DNA of 37,736 nucleotides from contig JBDPYZ010000023.1 in the NCBI GenBank assembly GCA_047291315.1, forward strand, positions 1-37,736, read 5' to 3'. The notes under the pieces were generated by a model that saw only the letters and a list, made by a program, of their open reading frames with translations, had not been told where the DNA came from and did not search any database. This document shows positions 16,861 through 25,797 of this stretch, in pieces. The stretch is from Arsenophonus fragariae. Lineage in GTDB: Bacteria > Pseudomonadota > Gammaproteobacteria > Enterobacterales > Enterobacteriaceae. Position 1 is the stretch's first letter. Every line of letters starts with the position of its first letter. Both the position numbers and the translations under genes were made by a program.

Positions 16861-17565
16861 CTGAATACGCTGTCGCAGCTTTCATTACCTTTATCTACGC
16901 CTGATGATGAAACCTTTGCCAGTTTTATCACTGGCGAAAATGGTATTTTATTAGAGGCCATTAAATCTGCTGTTAATCAACCCCATAGTAGCTATATTTA
17001 TTTTTGGTCTCAGCAAGAAGGTAGTGGAAAAAGCCATTTATTACATGCTGCATGTACTGAATTGTCACAAAAAGGCGTGGCGGTTGGTTATGTTCCTCTG
17101 GATAAACGTAGCTATTTTGTCCCTGATGTTTTAGATGGTATGGAACATTTAGCACTAGTTTGCATTGATAATGCTCATTGTATTGCTGATGATGTGGAGT
17201 GGGAAATAGCACTTTTTAATTTATATAATCGTATCTTGGAAAACGGCAAAAGCTGTTTATTGATAACCGGTGATAGGCCGCCAAGGTTGATTGATTTAAC
17301 ATTACCTGATTTAGCATCCAGACTTGATTGGGGGCAGATCTATAAACTTCATCCACTTAGTGATGAAGATAAGATCCAGGCACTACAATTACGCGCTAAA
17401 TTACGAGGTTTTGAGTTATCTGAAGAGGTTAGTCGTTTTGTATTAAAACGTTTGGATAGAAAAACTCGGACATTATTTACCATGTTAGATGAGTTAGATC
17501 ATGCTTCGATTGTAGCTCAACGCAAACTGACTATTCCCTTTGTTAAGGATATTCTTAAGCTTTAA
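16861..17565 (+). CDS. hda: DnaA regulatory inactivator Hda (CTG start)
   Basis: Hda is an AAA+ protein that joins the DNA-loaded beta clamp and triggers ATP hydrolysis by DnaA, preventing re-initiation. The clamp-binding QLSLPL is at the N-terminus, a Walker A-like GSGKSHLLHAAC follows, then VCIDNAHCI (Walker B) and LASRLDWG with the Box VII arginine. I place the start at CTG 16861 (MNTLSQLSLPL), because AGAGG lies five bases upstream and the E. coli protein begins MNTPAQLSLPL. A GTG at 16855 overlaps that ribosome site and would add two residues. From memory, E. coli hda is also reported to start at CTG. 234 residues, intact. It stands downstream of the uraA remnant, as in enteric genomes. 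Confidence 0.92.
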   Translation: MNTLSQLSLPLSTPDDETFASFITGENGILLEAIKSAVNQPHSSYIYFWSQQEGSGKSHLLHAACTELSQKGVAVGYVPLDKRSYFVPDVLDGMEHLALVCIDNAHCIADDVEWEIALFNLYNRILENGKSCLLITGDRPPRLIDLTLPDLASRLDWGQIYKLHPLSDEDKIQALQLRAKLRGFELSEEVSRFVLKRLDRKTRTLFTMLDELDHASIVAQRKLTIPFVKDILKL

Positions 17566-17596
17566 TTTAAGAGGTAAACTTGTTTTACCTCTTAAA
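17566..17596. terminator. bidirectional terminator after hda
   Basis: TTAAGAGGTAAA and TTTACCTCTTAA form a 12-bp perfect stem around CTTGT. It follows hda directly and faces the convergent arsC remnant, so it can end transcription from both sides. Confidence 0.65.
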
Positions 17597-17606
17597 GCAT
17601 ACAAGG

Positions 17607-17953
17607 TTATTTAAATGGCTTTTTTACTTGTTCAGGTTGACGACTCAGCTGAGTATGATTATTGAGAACAACTATAGATCGCTCAATCAATACTGGATTA
17701 TAATGCATTGTTTGGAGTAACATATCCGCCAGATAAATTAAGTGTTTGATAAATTATTTCATTAGTCCTAATTAATTGATGAGGATAAGTGAAACCTAGT
17801 TGTGAAAGTAAGATTTTTAAGACATTGATACTTAGTGGTGTTTTTTAGATATTCAACGATGTGGGGTTTAAGCGCCATATCTTCTAATAGCTATAAAATT
17901 TCTCGGCTTTTTGAACAACGAGAATTATAGTAAATTGTCACTTGTTGAGACAT
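17607..17953 (-). pseudogene. arsC: ArsC-family (YfgD-type) glutaredoxin-like reductase, decayed
   Basis: On the minus strand from ATG 17953 the frame reads MSQQVTIYYNSRCSKSREIL, then TAG where the family has a short residue, LLEDMALKPHIVEYLKNT. A frameshift follows; YQTLNLSG and the end NPVLIERSIVVLNN...SRQPEQVKKPF are still readable up to TAA 17607-17609. The family signature is HNPRCSKSRE (catalytic Cys) and ERPIVV...RPPEQV, so this is clearly the yfgD/arsC gene that lies between hda and bepA in enteric bacteria. One stop and at least two indels leave it dead. Confidence 0.85.
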
Positions 17954-17965
17954 ATTTTAAGTTCC

Positions 17966-19423
17966 TTAGCGTTTTTGTAATTGTTTATCACGAATTTGTA
18001 ACTGACGTAGTGCATCAATGCCGGCATCATATCTGGCTTGATCATAACTACCGGTTTTTGTTAGCCGACTGGCATCGGTAAGATATTGAATGGCAGTATT
18101 ATAATTACCACGCAAAGCCATGCCCTCAGCGTAAGCTGCTAACTCTTCACTACGTTTAGTTGAAACTTTTGCGAGCAAACTCCAACCATTTAAGTCATTG
18201 GGATTATTGAAGGTGTATTTACGCAACAATTGACTGCATTGTTCATACTGATTATTTGCAATATAGGCATTAGCTAGATTAATTTGTAGAACTGGATCAT
18301 TCGGCGTGTTCGTTAATGCATTTTGTAAACGAGAAATCGCCTTTAGTGGTTGATTTAATCCTATATCTATATCGGTCATTAGATCAATAAACCAAGGATT
18401 AGCTGGCTGTTTAGCCAAAAGTAGGTTCATAATATTAGCGGCGGCCTGATATTTTTTGTCTTGATTAAGTAGTAGTGCATGACCATAATCCGCCGCCATT
18501 CTTTCTTTAGTATCACCTTGGCTATACTGTGATAAATTTTGTTCAAGGACAGGTTTTTGCCCGTCTGAATACATGGTAAGGATCCGTATCCGAGCTAGCA
18601 TAAAATCCAATGACGGTGGAAGATTAACTTTTGGGTATTGATTTGAACGATTTAGCACATCAGCTAAACGGCTATAGGGTAAAGGATGGGTTAATAACAT
18701 CTCTGGTGGTTTCGACATATAATGACTCTGATCGGCTAAAATTTGCATAAAGTCAGGCATGGCGCGTGGATCAAACCCGGCGCGACGTAAAGTTTGTATG
18801 CCAATTCGATCGGCTTCTTGCTCGTTAGATTGAGTAAAGCTTATTATTCCTTGTTGCCCACCAGCTAATGTTCCTGTCAGCGATGCAATACCTGCTTGTG
18901 GGTTAACTATCATTAATAGTGTTGAACCAATGGCACCTATCCAGGCTAATGGTTCATTCCGTTCACGATCTTCTAGCATACGGGCAAGGTGTCTTTGTGT
19001 TACATGAGAAATTTCATGGGCGATGACTGAGGCCATCTGACTTTCATTTTGGCTATAACGAAAGAGGGCCGAATGGAGAACGACGTTACCACCAAAATAC
19101 GTATAAGCATTAATATTAGGGTTATTTATCAGGTAGAAATGGAACGGTGTTTTTACTGAGTGGGCATTTTTTACTAATCGGATGCCGAGATGATTAATAT
19201 ATTGATTTAATAAGGGATCGTAAATAAATGGTGTGCTAGCACGTAATTGGCGTGTCAGTGCGTCGCCAATAATGATCTCTTGATCAATAGTTAATGTACC
19301 GCCTGCTGTAGTACCAATATCGGGTAGATTATCCTCAATCGCGGTATAAACAGGCTTTATTGGAACTGCTAACATTATTGTTATTACAAGAGTAATATGC
19401 TGTTTAGTAAATTTTGTATTCAT
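17966..19423 (-). CDS. bepA: periplasmic metalloprotease/chaperone BepA (YfgC)
   Basis: 485 residues (487 in E. coli). BepA is a periplasmic M48 protease that aids LptD maturation and removes stalled outer-membrane proteins. It has a signal peptide (about 1-28), HEISH at 136-140 with H136 and H140 as zinc ligands and E137 catalytic, E201 as third ligand, and H246 (LLTHPLPYSR), which matches the regulatory switch histidine in E. coli. The C-terminal half has TPR-like helices. It starts 12 bp after the arsC start region on the same strand and is divergent from perM. All key residues are present. Its retention fits the need for outer-membrane quality control. Confidence 0.93.
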   Translation of the reverse strand: MNTKFTKQHITLVITIMLAVPIKPVYTAIEDNLPDIGTTAGGTLTIDQEIIIGDALTRQLRASTPFIYDPLLNQYINHLGIRLVKNAHSVKTPFHFYLINNPNINAYTYFGGNVVLHSALFRYSQNESQMASVIAHEISHVTQRHLARMLEDRERNEPLAWIGAIGSTLLMIVNPQAGIASLTGTLAGGQQGIISFTQSNEQEADRIGIQTLRRAGFDPRAMPDFMQILADQSHYMSKPPEMLLTHPLPYSRLADVLNRSNQYPKVNLPPSLDFMLARIRILTMYSDGQKPVLEQNLSQYSQGDTKERMAADYGHALLLNQDKKYQAAANIMNLLLAKQPANPWFIDLMTDIDIGLNQPLKAISRLQNALTNTPNDPVLQINLANAYIANNQYEQCSQLLRKYTFNNPNDLNGWSLLAKVSTKRSEELAAYAEGMALRGNYNTAIQYLTDASRLTKTGSYDQARYDAGIDALRQLQIRDKQLQKR

Positions 19424-19559
19424 AAACCTGAAGTATCCCTTACGATTGATTATGTTGTTAAATAATATTTTTTATGATAGAAAACATTACTGGAGAATCT
19501 GTCAATTGCTATAATTTCGTGGATTAAAGACTAATTTACCACATTCAGGAGTGAATATA

Positions 19560-20481
19560 TGCTTGAGATCTTTTTTCGATGGTATCGTCGAAGATTTTCA
19601 GATCCTCAGGTTGTTGTATTGTATTCTTTTTTCATGAGATTTTAGCTCCTTTATTAGTTGTTATCGTGTTTACTTGAATGGCCAACCCAACACTGGCTAA
19701 GTTAGGCTTTCGCGCTTGGCGGCGGTGTCCATTGTGCTAAGAATTTAGTGCTATGGTTTTTTTAATTATTGTGCTCATTGTCTGGTAGCAAGGAATGAGT
19801 TTGTTATTTGATTTACCTTCAATGGTAAATAGTTTTAATGAATATGCAAAGGCACTGCCTGAACGTTATCCTTCTTTGGTTGATGCCGGTATTATTGATA
19901 TGATAGCGGATAATTTACGTGGTCGTTTATCTACTTTAGGTGAATCTGTGGTTAAGTATTCAGTCGCTTCAGTTATTGGTATTATTACCATATCAATATA
20001 TCTGGTTTTAATACCGCTGATGGTATTTTTCTGCTGAAAGATAAGACTAGAATGATACGTGGATTACAACTTATTTTACCTCGTGATCGGTTGTTAGTTG
20101 GACAAGTTCGGTAGGAAATGAACCAACAGATCATTAACTATATTCGTGGTAAAGTTATTGAAATGGTTATTGTTGGTATTTCTGTCTTGATCCCTTATTA
20201 TTGGCGCGGTAGTGGTTACCATCCCAAGTAGTATTAGTTACTCTTTTTCAATGGGGTATTGGACCCGACTTTTGGACTTTCTAATCGCTTATTTAGTTGT
20301 TCAGGCGCTCGATAGCAACTTATTGGTGCCCATTTTATTTTCTGAAGCGGTAATTTTGCATCCGCTAGTGATTATTTTATCTATAGTGGTTTTAGGGGGT
20401 ATTTTGCCATTCCACTGGCAACTTTAATTAAAGCCGTTATGGCATGTATGGCCAGAAGATAATCTAGTAACTGAAAAATAG
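19560..20481 (+). pseudogene. perM: PerM/YfgO family AI-2E-type membrane transporter, decayed
   Basis: The start is MLEIFFRWYRRRFSDPQ, as in E. coli PerM. Downstream, pieces in several frames match: MVNSFNEYAKALPERYPSLVDAGIIDMIADNLRGRL (19820-19920), ISIYLVLIPLMVFF, EMNQQIINYIRGKVIEMVIVGIS, LIAYLVVQALDSNLLVPILFSEAVILHPLVIILSIVVLGG, and FAIPLATLIKAV. The final VMHVWPEDNLVTEK needs one more frame correction and ends at TAG 20479-20481. At least five indels or stops are present. The original was an eight-helix inner-membrane protein of about 350 residues. In E. coli it is a neighbour of bepA. Confidence 0.85.
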
Positions 20482-20488
20482 TTTTTTA

Positions 20489-20529
20489 ATTGTTAATTGC
20501 CACCAAAACATGCAGAGGCAATTAACAAT
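20489..20529. terminator. 13-bp stem terminator between perM and bcp
   Basis: ATTGTTAATTGCC (20489-20501) pairs perfectly with GGCAATTAACAAT (20517-20529). The minus strand continues into TTAAAAAACTATTTTT, so it serves mainly as the bcp terminator. It separates convergent genes. Confidence 0.65.
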
Positions 20530-20538
20530 AGATATTAA

Positions 20539-21009
20539 TCACCGATGTGTATTGAGATAATTCAGTACAATTTTGTGATGATCAGTTGTTTTGAACTTGT
20601 CAAACACATGTTCAATTTCACCTTTTGAATTAATTAGGAAGCTAATGCGATGAATACCATCAAAAGTTTTTCCCATAAACTGCTTTGCTCCCCATACACC
20701 GAATTTTTCCGCAACTTCATGCTTGTGATCCGATAGTAATGTGAAATTTAGCATCTCTTTTTCAGTGAAACGTAATAACTTTTCTGGTTTATCAGTACTT
20801 ATACCAAAAACTTCAACATCCATTTGTTCTAATTTATCCATCTCATCACGTAATCCACAAGCTTGTATTGTACAGCCGGGAGTCATTGCTTTGGGATAAA
20901 AATAAATCAAAATTCGTTGGCCAAGATAATCAAATAAATTGATTATTTCGCCATCTTGGTCAGGAAGGCTAAATTGAGGGGTCTTATCACCGGCTTTCAA
21001 TGGGCTCAT
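20539..21009 (-). CDS. bcp: thioredoxin-dependent thiol peroxidase (Bcp)
   Basis: 156 residues, the normal length. Bcp is an atypical two-Cys peroxiredoxin that reduces peroxides in the cytoplasm. The motif PKAMTPGCTIQAC holds peroxidatic C46 and resolving C51, with T43 and P44. The C-terminal FDGIHRISFLINSKGEI fits the family. On the minus strand, downstream of gcvR as in E. coli. Intact. Confidence 0.94.
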   Translation of the reverse strand: MSPLKAGDKTPQFSLPDQDGEIINLFDYLGQRILIYFYPKAMTPGCTIQACGLRDEMDKLEQMDVEVFGISTDKPEKLLRFTEKEMLNFTLLSDHKHEVAEKFGVWGAKQFMGKTFDGIHRISFLINSKGEIEHVFDKFKTTDHHKIVLNYLNTHR

Positions 21010-21036
21010 TAGATTCTCTCCATTTAATTCTATATG

Positions 21037-21587
21037 TTATTGCGATTTGCCTATAATGTTAATTGTACCTTGAGCATTTAATTTTGTGCACAAGATTGTT
21101 TAAATCTATTCTTGATAATTCATTCATTATCATTAATAAGACTTTGGGCATTTATCTGAATTTCAAGTTGTTCATTATGTTTGTCTGTAGCTGGAAGTAT
21201 TTTTGAAACAAGTTCGATAAGGTTTAAGTTATGGCTGATAAATAAGCAAGTAAATTGTTCAACTATACTGGGAGCGACATTAACAATAAATTTGGCGATT
21301 ATTATTGAGAAATATTCTTTATAAACTTCAGAAGTGATTCTTTTCATAATAAAATAATAGTCCTAATTCAGCACCTTCCTTAAGTAACGTAGCTTCTTTT
21401 AAAGAAATTGATTGCGAGCTATCTGATAATATCATAACAAGGAAGAATTTTGGCCAAATATAGCCATACAATTATCTTCAATTTTACATCTGTACTTGCT
21501 GACCAGTTGAATTATGGTATTAATAATACCGGAATGATCTGCAACAAATACAATAACGATGAGAGATTTTTGTTCATTATCTGGCAA
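21037..21587 (-). pseudogene. gcvR: glycine cleavage repressor GcvR, two-ACT-domain protein, decayed
   Basis: GcvR interacts with GcvA to repress the glycine-cleavage operon when glycine is low. On the minus strand from a probable TTG (21585-21587, with AAGGGA upstream) the first ACT domain reads SLIVIVFVADHSGIINTII, LVSKYRCKIEDNCMAIFG, then TGA. A later frame gives MKRITSEVYKEYF and the second ACT domain (SIVEQFTCLFISHNLNLIELVSKILPATDKHNEQLEIQI), then TGA-equivalent breaks. The final NAQGTINIIG before TAA 21037-21039 matches the E. coli end (LNAQGSINVVN). Similarity to GcvR is clear throughout; at least three lesions destroy it. Confidence 0.88.
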
Positions 21588-21599
21588 GTTATTTCCCTT

Positions 21600-21951
21600 A
21601 TATATTTATGATATTCTGAATAGCTTATGGTAACCATAAAAAAACCTCCTTACAAGATAAAAAACCAATATATCAATATAATACGCTTACATACTAAGGG
21701 GAGATTAAATGATATTTAATGGAATCAAATAGTAACTTTTTTGCTAGTTTTTTAATTTTAAAAGATTTATTTGCTGATAAAATAATAAATTGGGCGAGAA
21801 AAATAAGCTGAAAGTAGGATAATAATCATTATTTATTTTTCTTAAAACAGATATACTATTAATAAATTTCATTAAATTTTGTGTATGAGAAGTTTTTTTT
21901 CTTTAGACTGAAAAGTACCATAATTTTAATGTCTCATTTAGGAAAAAGGTT
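21600..21951. other. AT-rich intergenic region between gcvR and dapA
   Basis: A divergent gap of about 350 bp; no gene found. The promoters for dapA and gcvR must lie here, but I cannot pick a convincing -35/-10 in this AT-rich stretch. Confidence 0.4.
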
Positions 21952-22869
21952 ATGGGTAATAATTCTATTGAATATCGGAATTTTTTGCGTGGAAGTCTTG
22001 CTGCGATTGTTACCCCAATGGATATAAAAGGGCAAATAGATAAACCAAGTTTGAAAAAACTGATTGATTATCATGTTCATAATGGAACAACTGCGATTGT
22101 ATCTGTTGGAACCACTGGAGAATCAGCGACACTTGATCATAGTGAGCACTTAGATGTGGTATTGACAACATTAGAGTATGCTGATGGTAGAATTCCGATT
22201 ATTGCAGGCAGTGGTGGAAATGCAACAAAACAAGCTATTGCAGTAATTAAATCTTTAGAAAAAACCGGCATTGTTGCTTGTTTGGCGGTAACACCTTACT
22301 ATAATAAACCTTCACAGGAAGGACTCTATCAGCATTTTAAGGCAATTTCTGAGCAGACCGATTTGCAGCAAATCTTATACAATGTTCCTTCGCGTACTGG
22401 ATGTGATTTATTTCCTGAGACAGTTGCTAGATTAGCAAAGTTAGGTAATATTGTTGGGCTTAAAGAAGCCAGTGGTGATTTAAGTCGTGTGAATCGCATT
22501 CGGAGATTAATCAATGATGAAAACTTTATTTTGCTTAGCGGTGATGATGCAACTGCGATAGACTTTATACAATTAGGTGGGCAAGGGGTAATTTCTGTAA
22601 CAGCCAATATTGCCGCCAAATTAATGGCTGAAATATGCAAGCTAGCATTAACAGAAAAGTATGCCGAAGCGCATAAGCTAAATCATCGACTAAGTGAGTT
22701 GCATCATCAATTATTTATCGAGCCTAATCCCATTCCAGTTAAATGGGCCTGCTATCAGTTAGGACTTATTAATTCTGATACATTGCGCTTACCGATGACA
22801 CCATTAACCCCGACCGGTCAGATAGCGGTACAAAAGGCGCTAAAGATCGCTGATTTACAAAAAGTTTAG
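21952..22869 (+). CDS. dapA: 4-hydroxy-tetrahydrodipicolinate synthase DapA
   Basis: 305 residues. DapA condenses pyruvate with aspartate semialdehyde in the first lysine/diaminopimelate step. Catalytic residues are present: T54/T55 in VGTTGES, Y143 in LYNVPSRTG (with R148), and Schiff-base K171 in GLKEAS (E. coli T44, T45, Y133, K161). The N-terminus carries about ten more residues (MGNNSIEYRN) than E. coli, whose protein starts near FLRGSLAAIV. The ATG at 21952 has AGGAAAAAGG upstream and no nearer alternative. Next to bamC (9 bp) as in enteric bacteria. Keeping it means the cell still makes its own peptidoglycan precursor. Intact. Confidence 0.94.
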   Translation: MGNNSIEYRNFLRGSLAAIVTPMDIKGQIDKPSLKKLIDYHVHNGTTAIVSVGTTGESATLDHSEHLDVVLTTLEYADGRIPIIAGSGGNATKQAIAVIKSLEKTGIVACLAVTPYYNKPSQEGLYQHFKAISEQTDLQQILYNVPSRTGCDLFPETVARLAKLGNIVGLKEASGDLSRVNRIRRLINDENFILLSGDDATAIDFIQLGGQGVISVTANIAAKLMAEICKLALTEKYAEAHKLNHRLSELHHQLFIEPNPIPVKWACYQLGLINSDTLRLPMTPLTPTGQIAVQKALKIADLQKV

Positions 22870-22878
22870 GAAAATTTA

Positions 22879-23925
22879 ATGGCAACATTATTGCATAAAT
22901 CAAAGGTTATTAAGCTTGCAGGACTTTCACTTACTGTATTTTTGGTAGCTTGCACTAGTAATCAACGTTATAAGCGTCAAGTCAGTGGTGACGAGTCATA
23001 TTTAAATATACCTCCGTTAAAAAATTTGACTATTCCTCAAGGTATGTCATTACCGTTACAAAACGGTGAATATGATATTCCGCCAGCTAATCAAATTGGC
23101 GCTGTAGGTAAAGCATTAGATATCCGCCCTCCTATTCAAACACTTTCGTTACTTAGTGACACCCATACCGATAATAGTCTAACAGCGAGTCGTTTATTTT
23201 TAAGTAATACAGCTGAAAACAGCGCTCTTTGGTCGCAAATTAACGCTATTTTGCAACAAAAAATGCTCAAGGTTACGCAAAAAAATGATTCTGCCCATTC
23301 CTTAATTACAGATTGGATTACTTGGCCGCGAGGAGATGAGGATATTCCTTTACAAACTCGGCAGAAAATTCATCTGGATTCACAAAATAATCAAATAGTT
23401 ATCACGATAACTAATGAAGGTATGAAACAGGGTGAAGAGAGCATTATCAATCCGGTAGAAATACAACGCTATAATATATTGATGCTAAATGAGCTGATTG
23501 ATTCAATAAATAAACTACGTAATACCGCAATCAGTTTTGATGCCCAGGGGCGTTATACCGTTATTGATGTGCAAACTGGTAGTGATAGCATAGGGCTACC
23601 TCAAATCATTGTACGTGCGCCTTATGATATTGTTTGGGATAGATTACCATCAGTGCTTGAAAGAATTGGTATGAAAGTTGGTGATCGTAGTCGTTCGACG
23701 GGATCGATTAACCTCACTTATAATGGTATGAGTGATCGTGGTTGGCAAGCAATTGGCGTCGATAATCCAACCATGGTAAAAGGTGATTATAAATTGCAAG
23801 TTGGTGATATGAATAATCGTAGTAGTCTGCAATTTATGGCGGTGAAAGGGACAACGTTAACGCAAAAACAAAATGATGAAATGGTCGCGGCATTAAAAGC
23901 GGCGTTTAGTAAAGTAAGTAGTTAA
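22879..23925 (+). CDS. bamC: outer-membrane assembly lipoprotein BamC
   Basis: 348 residues (344 in E. coli). BamC is a lipoprotein of the BAM complex that inserts beta-barrel proteins. The lipobox LVAC places the lipidated Cys at residue 25; next come NQRYKRQVSGDESYL, the conserved unstructured N-terminal BamD-binding stretch, and AVGKALDIRPP. Two helix-grip domains follow, ending with GDYKLQVGDMNNRSSLQFM. AGGAAAA precedes the ATG. Probably co-transcribed with dapA. Intact. Confidence 0.93.
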   Translation: MATLLHKSKVIKLAGLSLTVFLVACTSNQRYKRQVSGDESYLNIPPLKNLTIPQGMSLPLQNGEYDIPPANQIGAVGKALDIRPPIQTLSLLSDTHTDNSLTASRLFLSNTAENSALWSQINAILQQKMLKVTQKNDSAHSLITDWITWPRGDEDIPLQTRQKIHLDSQNNQIVITITNEGMKQGEESIINPVEIQRYNILMLNELIDSINKLRNTAISFDAQGRYTVIDVQTGSDSIGLPQIIVRAPYDIVWDRLPSVLERIGMKVGDRSRSTGSINLTYNGMSDRGWQAIGVDNPTMVKGDYKLQVGDMNNRSSLQFMAVKGTTLTQKQNDEMVAALKAAFSKVSS

Positions 23926-24118
23926 TCAAACTGAGTTTATTATTATTACTATAACATTGGCTATATAAATGATAGATGATTTGTAGCGATTCACTATAGA
24001 TCATCCATTTTTGTTTTGCTTGGTAAGTTTTGGGTTAACTAAAATGTTTTTGTTAAAGTTATTTAATTAACATGAATAATTGCTAATCTGTTATTTTCTT
24101 ATTGTCTAATAAAAAAAA

Positions 24119-24126
24119 GTTTGCGT
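24119..24126 (+). promoter_or_regulatory. possible PurR half-operator before purC
   Basis: GTTTGCGT is the right half of the PurR operator consensus (ACGCAAACGTTTGCGT), 63 bp before the purC ATG. The left half has become a run of A, so the operator is degraded and repression would be weak or lost. It could be chance in AT-rich DNA. Confidence 0.3.
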
Positions 24127-24188
24127 CTGGTTTTAATGCTTATTTAAGCCCTTTTTTATTAAAATGATCAAATTTTGGAGTAGGTAAA

Positions 24189-24902
24189 ATGCAGAAAAAA
24201 GTTGAGTGGTATCGTGGAAAAGCGAAAACCGTATATTTTACGGATGATCCTAATTTATTAATATTAGAATTCCGCAATGATACTTCGGCACTAGATGGTG
24301 AGCGTATCAAACAGTTTGAACGTAAGGGAATGATAAATAATAAATTTAATCATTTCATTATGCAAAAATTGGAGCAAGCCGGTATTCCAACCCAAATGGA
24401 GTTATTACTGTCAGATACTGAGTCATTAGTAAAAAAATTAACCATGATCCCGGTTGAATGCGTTATTCGTAATCGAGCAGCCGGTTCTTTAGTTAAACGG
24501 CTTGGCATCGAAGAAGGTACCTTACTTGAGCCACCTATTTTTGATCTATTTTTGAAAAATGATGCGCAGCATGACCCAATGATTAATGAATCTTACTGTG
24601 AAACTTTCGGTTGGGTTAGTAAAGCGCATCTAAGCGAGATGAAGCGATTAAGCTATAAAGTTAATGAAGTATTGAATGCGCTTTTTGATAAAGCAGAGTT
24701 GATTCTGGTTGATTTTAAACTTGAATTTGGCTTGTTTAATGGTCAAGTTGTTTTAGGTGATGAATTTTCGCCAGATGGTAGTCGTTTATGGGATAAAAAA
24801 ACCAAGGATAAATTAGATAAAGATCGTTTTCGCCAGAGTTTAGGTGGATTAATTGAAGCTTACGAAGAGGTTGCTAAGCGCATATGTGTTTGCTTAGATT
24901 AA
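24189..24902 (+). CDS. purC: SAICAR synthetase (PurC)
   Basis: 237 residues, as in E. coli. It joins aspartate to CAIR with ATP in purine synthesis. Typical motifs are present: GKAKTVYFTDD near 11, FRNDTSALDGERI (26-40), VIRNRAAGSLVKRLG (about 95-108), LVDFKLEFGLFNGQVVLGDEFSPDGSRLWD (about 178-205) with the metal- and ATP-binding residues, and the ending FRQSLGGLIEAYEEVAKRI. GGAG lies 8-9 bases before the ATG. Intact, with unbroken reading in a region of decay. Confidence 0.95.
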   Translation: MQKKVEWYRGKAKTVYFTDDPNLLILEFRNDTSALDGERIKQFERKGMINNKFNHFIMQKLEQAGIPTQMELLLSDTESLVKKLTMIPVECVIRNRAAGSLVKRLGIEEGTLLEPPIFDLFLKNDAQHDPMINESYCETFGWVSKAHLSEMKRLSYKVNEVLNALFDKAELILVDFKLEFGLFNGQVVLGDEFSPDGSRLWDKKTKDKLDKDRFRQSLGGLIEAYEEVAKRICVCLD

Positions 24903-25013
24903 AAAAGTTTTTTGCAAAAAAGTTTCGAGTAGAGATTGTTTAGCAAATGACTTTATTTTATTGACTGCTCATTATTAGCTATTCATTTACTTTTAATAAG
25001 ATATAATTAATAA

Positions 25014-25053
25014 GAGCAGCTTAAGTATTAATTGGCTGCTCGCGCTGTTTTAT
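25014..25053 (+). terminator. terminator after purC
   Basis: GAGCAGC (25014-25020) and GCTGCTC (25035-25041) pair around 14 bases, followed by GCGCTGTTTTATT. It lies 112 bp after purC. Confidence 0.5.
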
Positions 25054-25797
25054 TAAATTAAGTTGATGAGTAGGCGATATTGAAAATTATTATAGTAAAA
25101 TTTTTATCTTATTTTATAAATATGAGATTTTTTATATATATTTGTAGCTATGTTTTACCTTTTTATCTATTTATTAAATGTTTTTACTTTTACCTTTATA
25201 GATTAATATTTAAGTGAGTTACAAAATTATTAATTAAATAATATTTTTCTTTATTTAATTAGTTAAATATAAATAAATTAATTAAATAATAAAAATAATT
25301 GAATTATATTAATCATTTAAATTCGATGAATTTAAGTATATGGTTATTTATTAATAATATGGATTAATTTTATCATTGAATTATTAACTAAGATTAATAA
25401 AAAATTAAACGGCTATTATATCACTATATAGTTAATAACATAATTTATACCGGAATAAAATTAAGTAATCTATTTAATAATTAGTTAAAGAAAATAAGGA
25501 AGAATATATTCAAAAAGATAGCTACTGAAATTAAATATTTTTATCCTGTTTAATCAATATATCCATTATGGATAGGTTTTATATTTGTCAAAATTAATAA
25601 TAACTAAGATCACCAAACGCGATGATATGACTGAAAAAAATATGAGATGAATAATTTTGATCCGAAAAAAAATCTTTCGATGGTTAGAAAATTGACTCGA
25701 TTTTTAAGTGCTGCTCAAGACACATCGATTATTGCTAAAAAGTGACGAAATCAGTTTATTGAGTCTGTTTCGAGTTAAGATTTCATCTGGTCGTATG
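25054..25797. other. AT-rich desert, no gene seen
   Basis: About 740 bp of very AT-rich sequence without readable frames over about 30 codons or recognisable homology. It is probably eroded coding DNA between purC and the IS91 relic. Confidence 0.5.

Noticed and set aside
25054..25797. CRISPR array or origin in the AT-rich desert
   Set aside because: No regularly spaced direct repeats and no iteron or DnaA-box cluster were seen.
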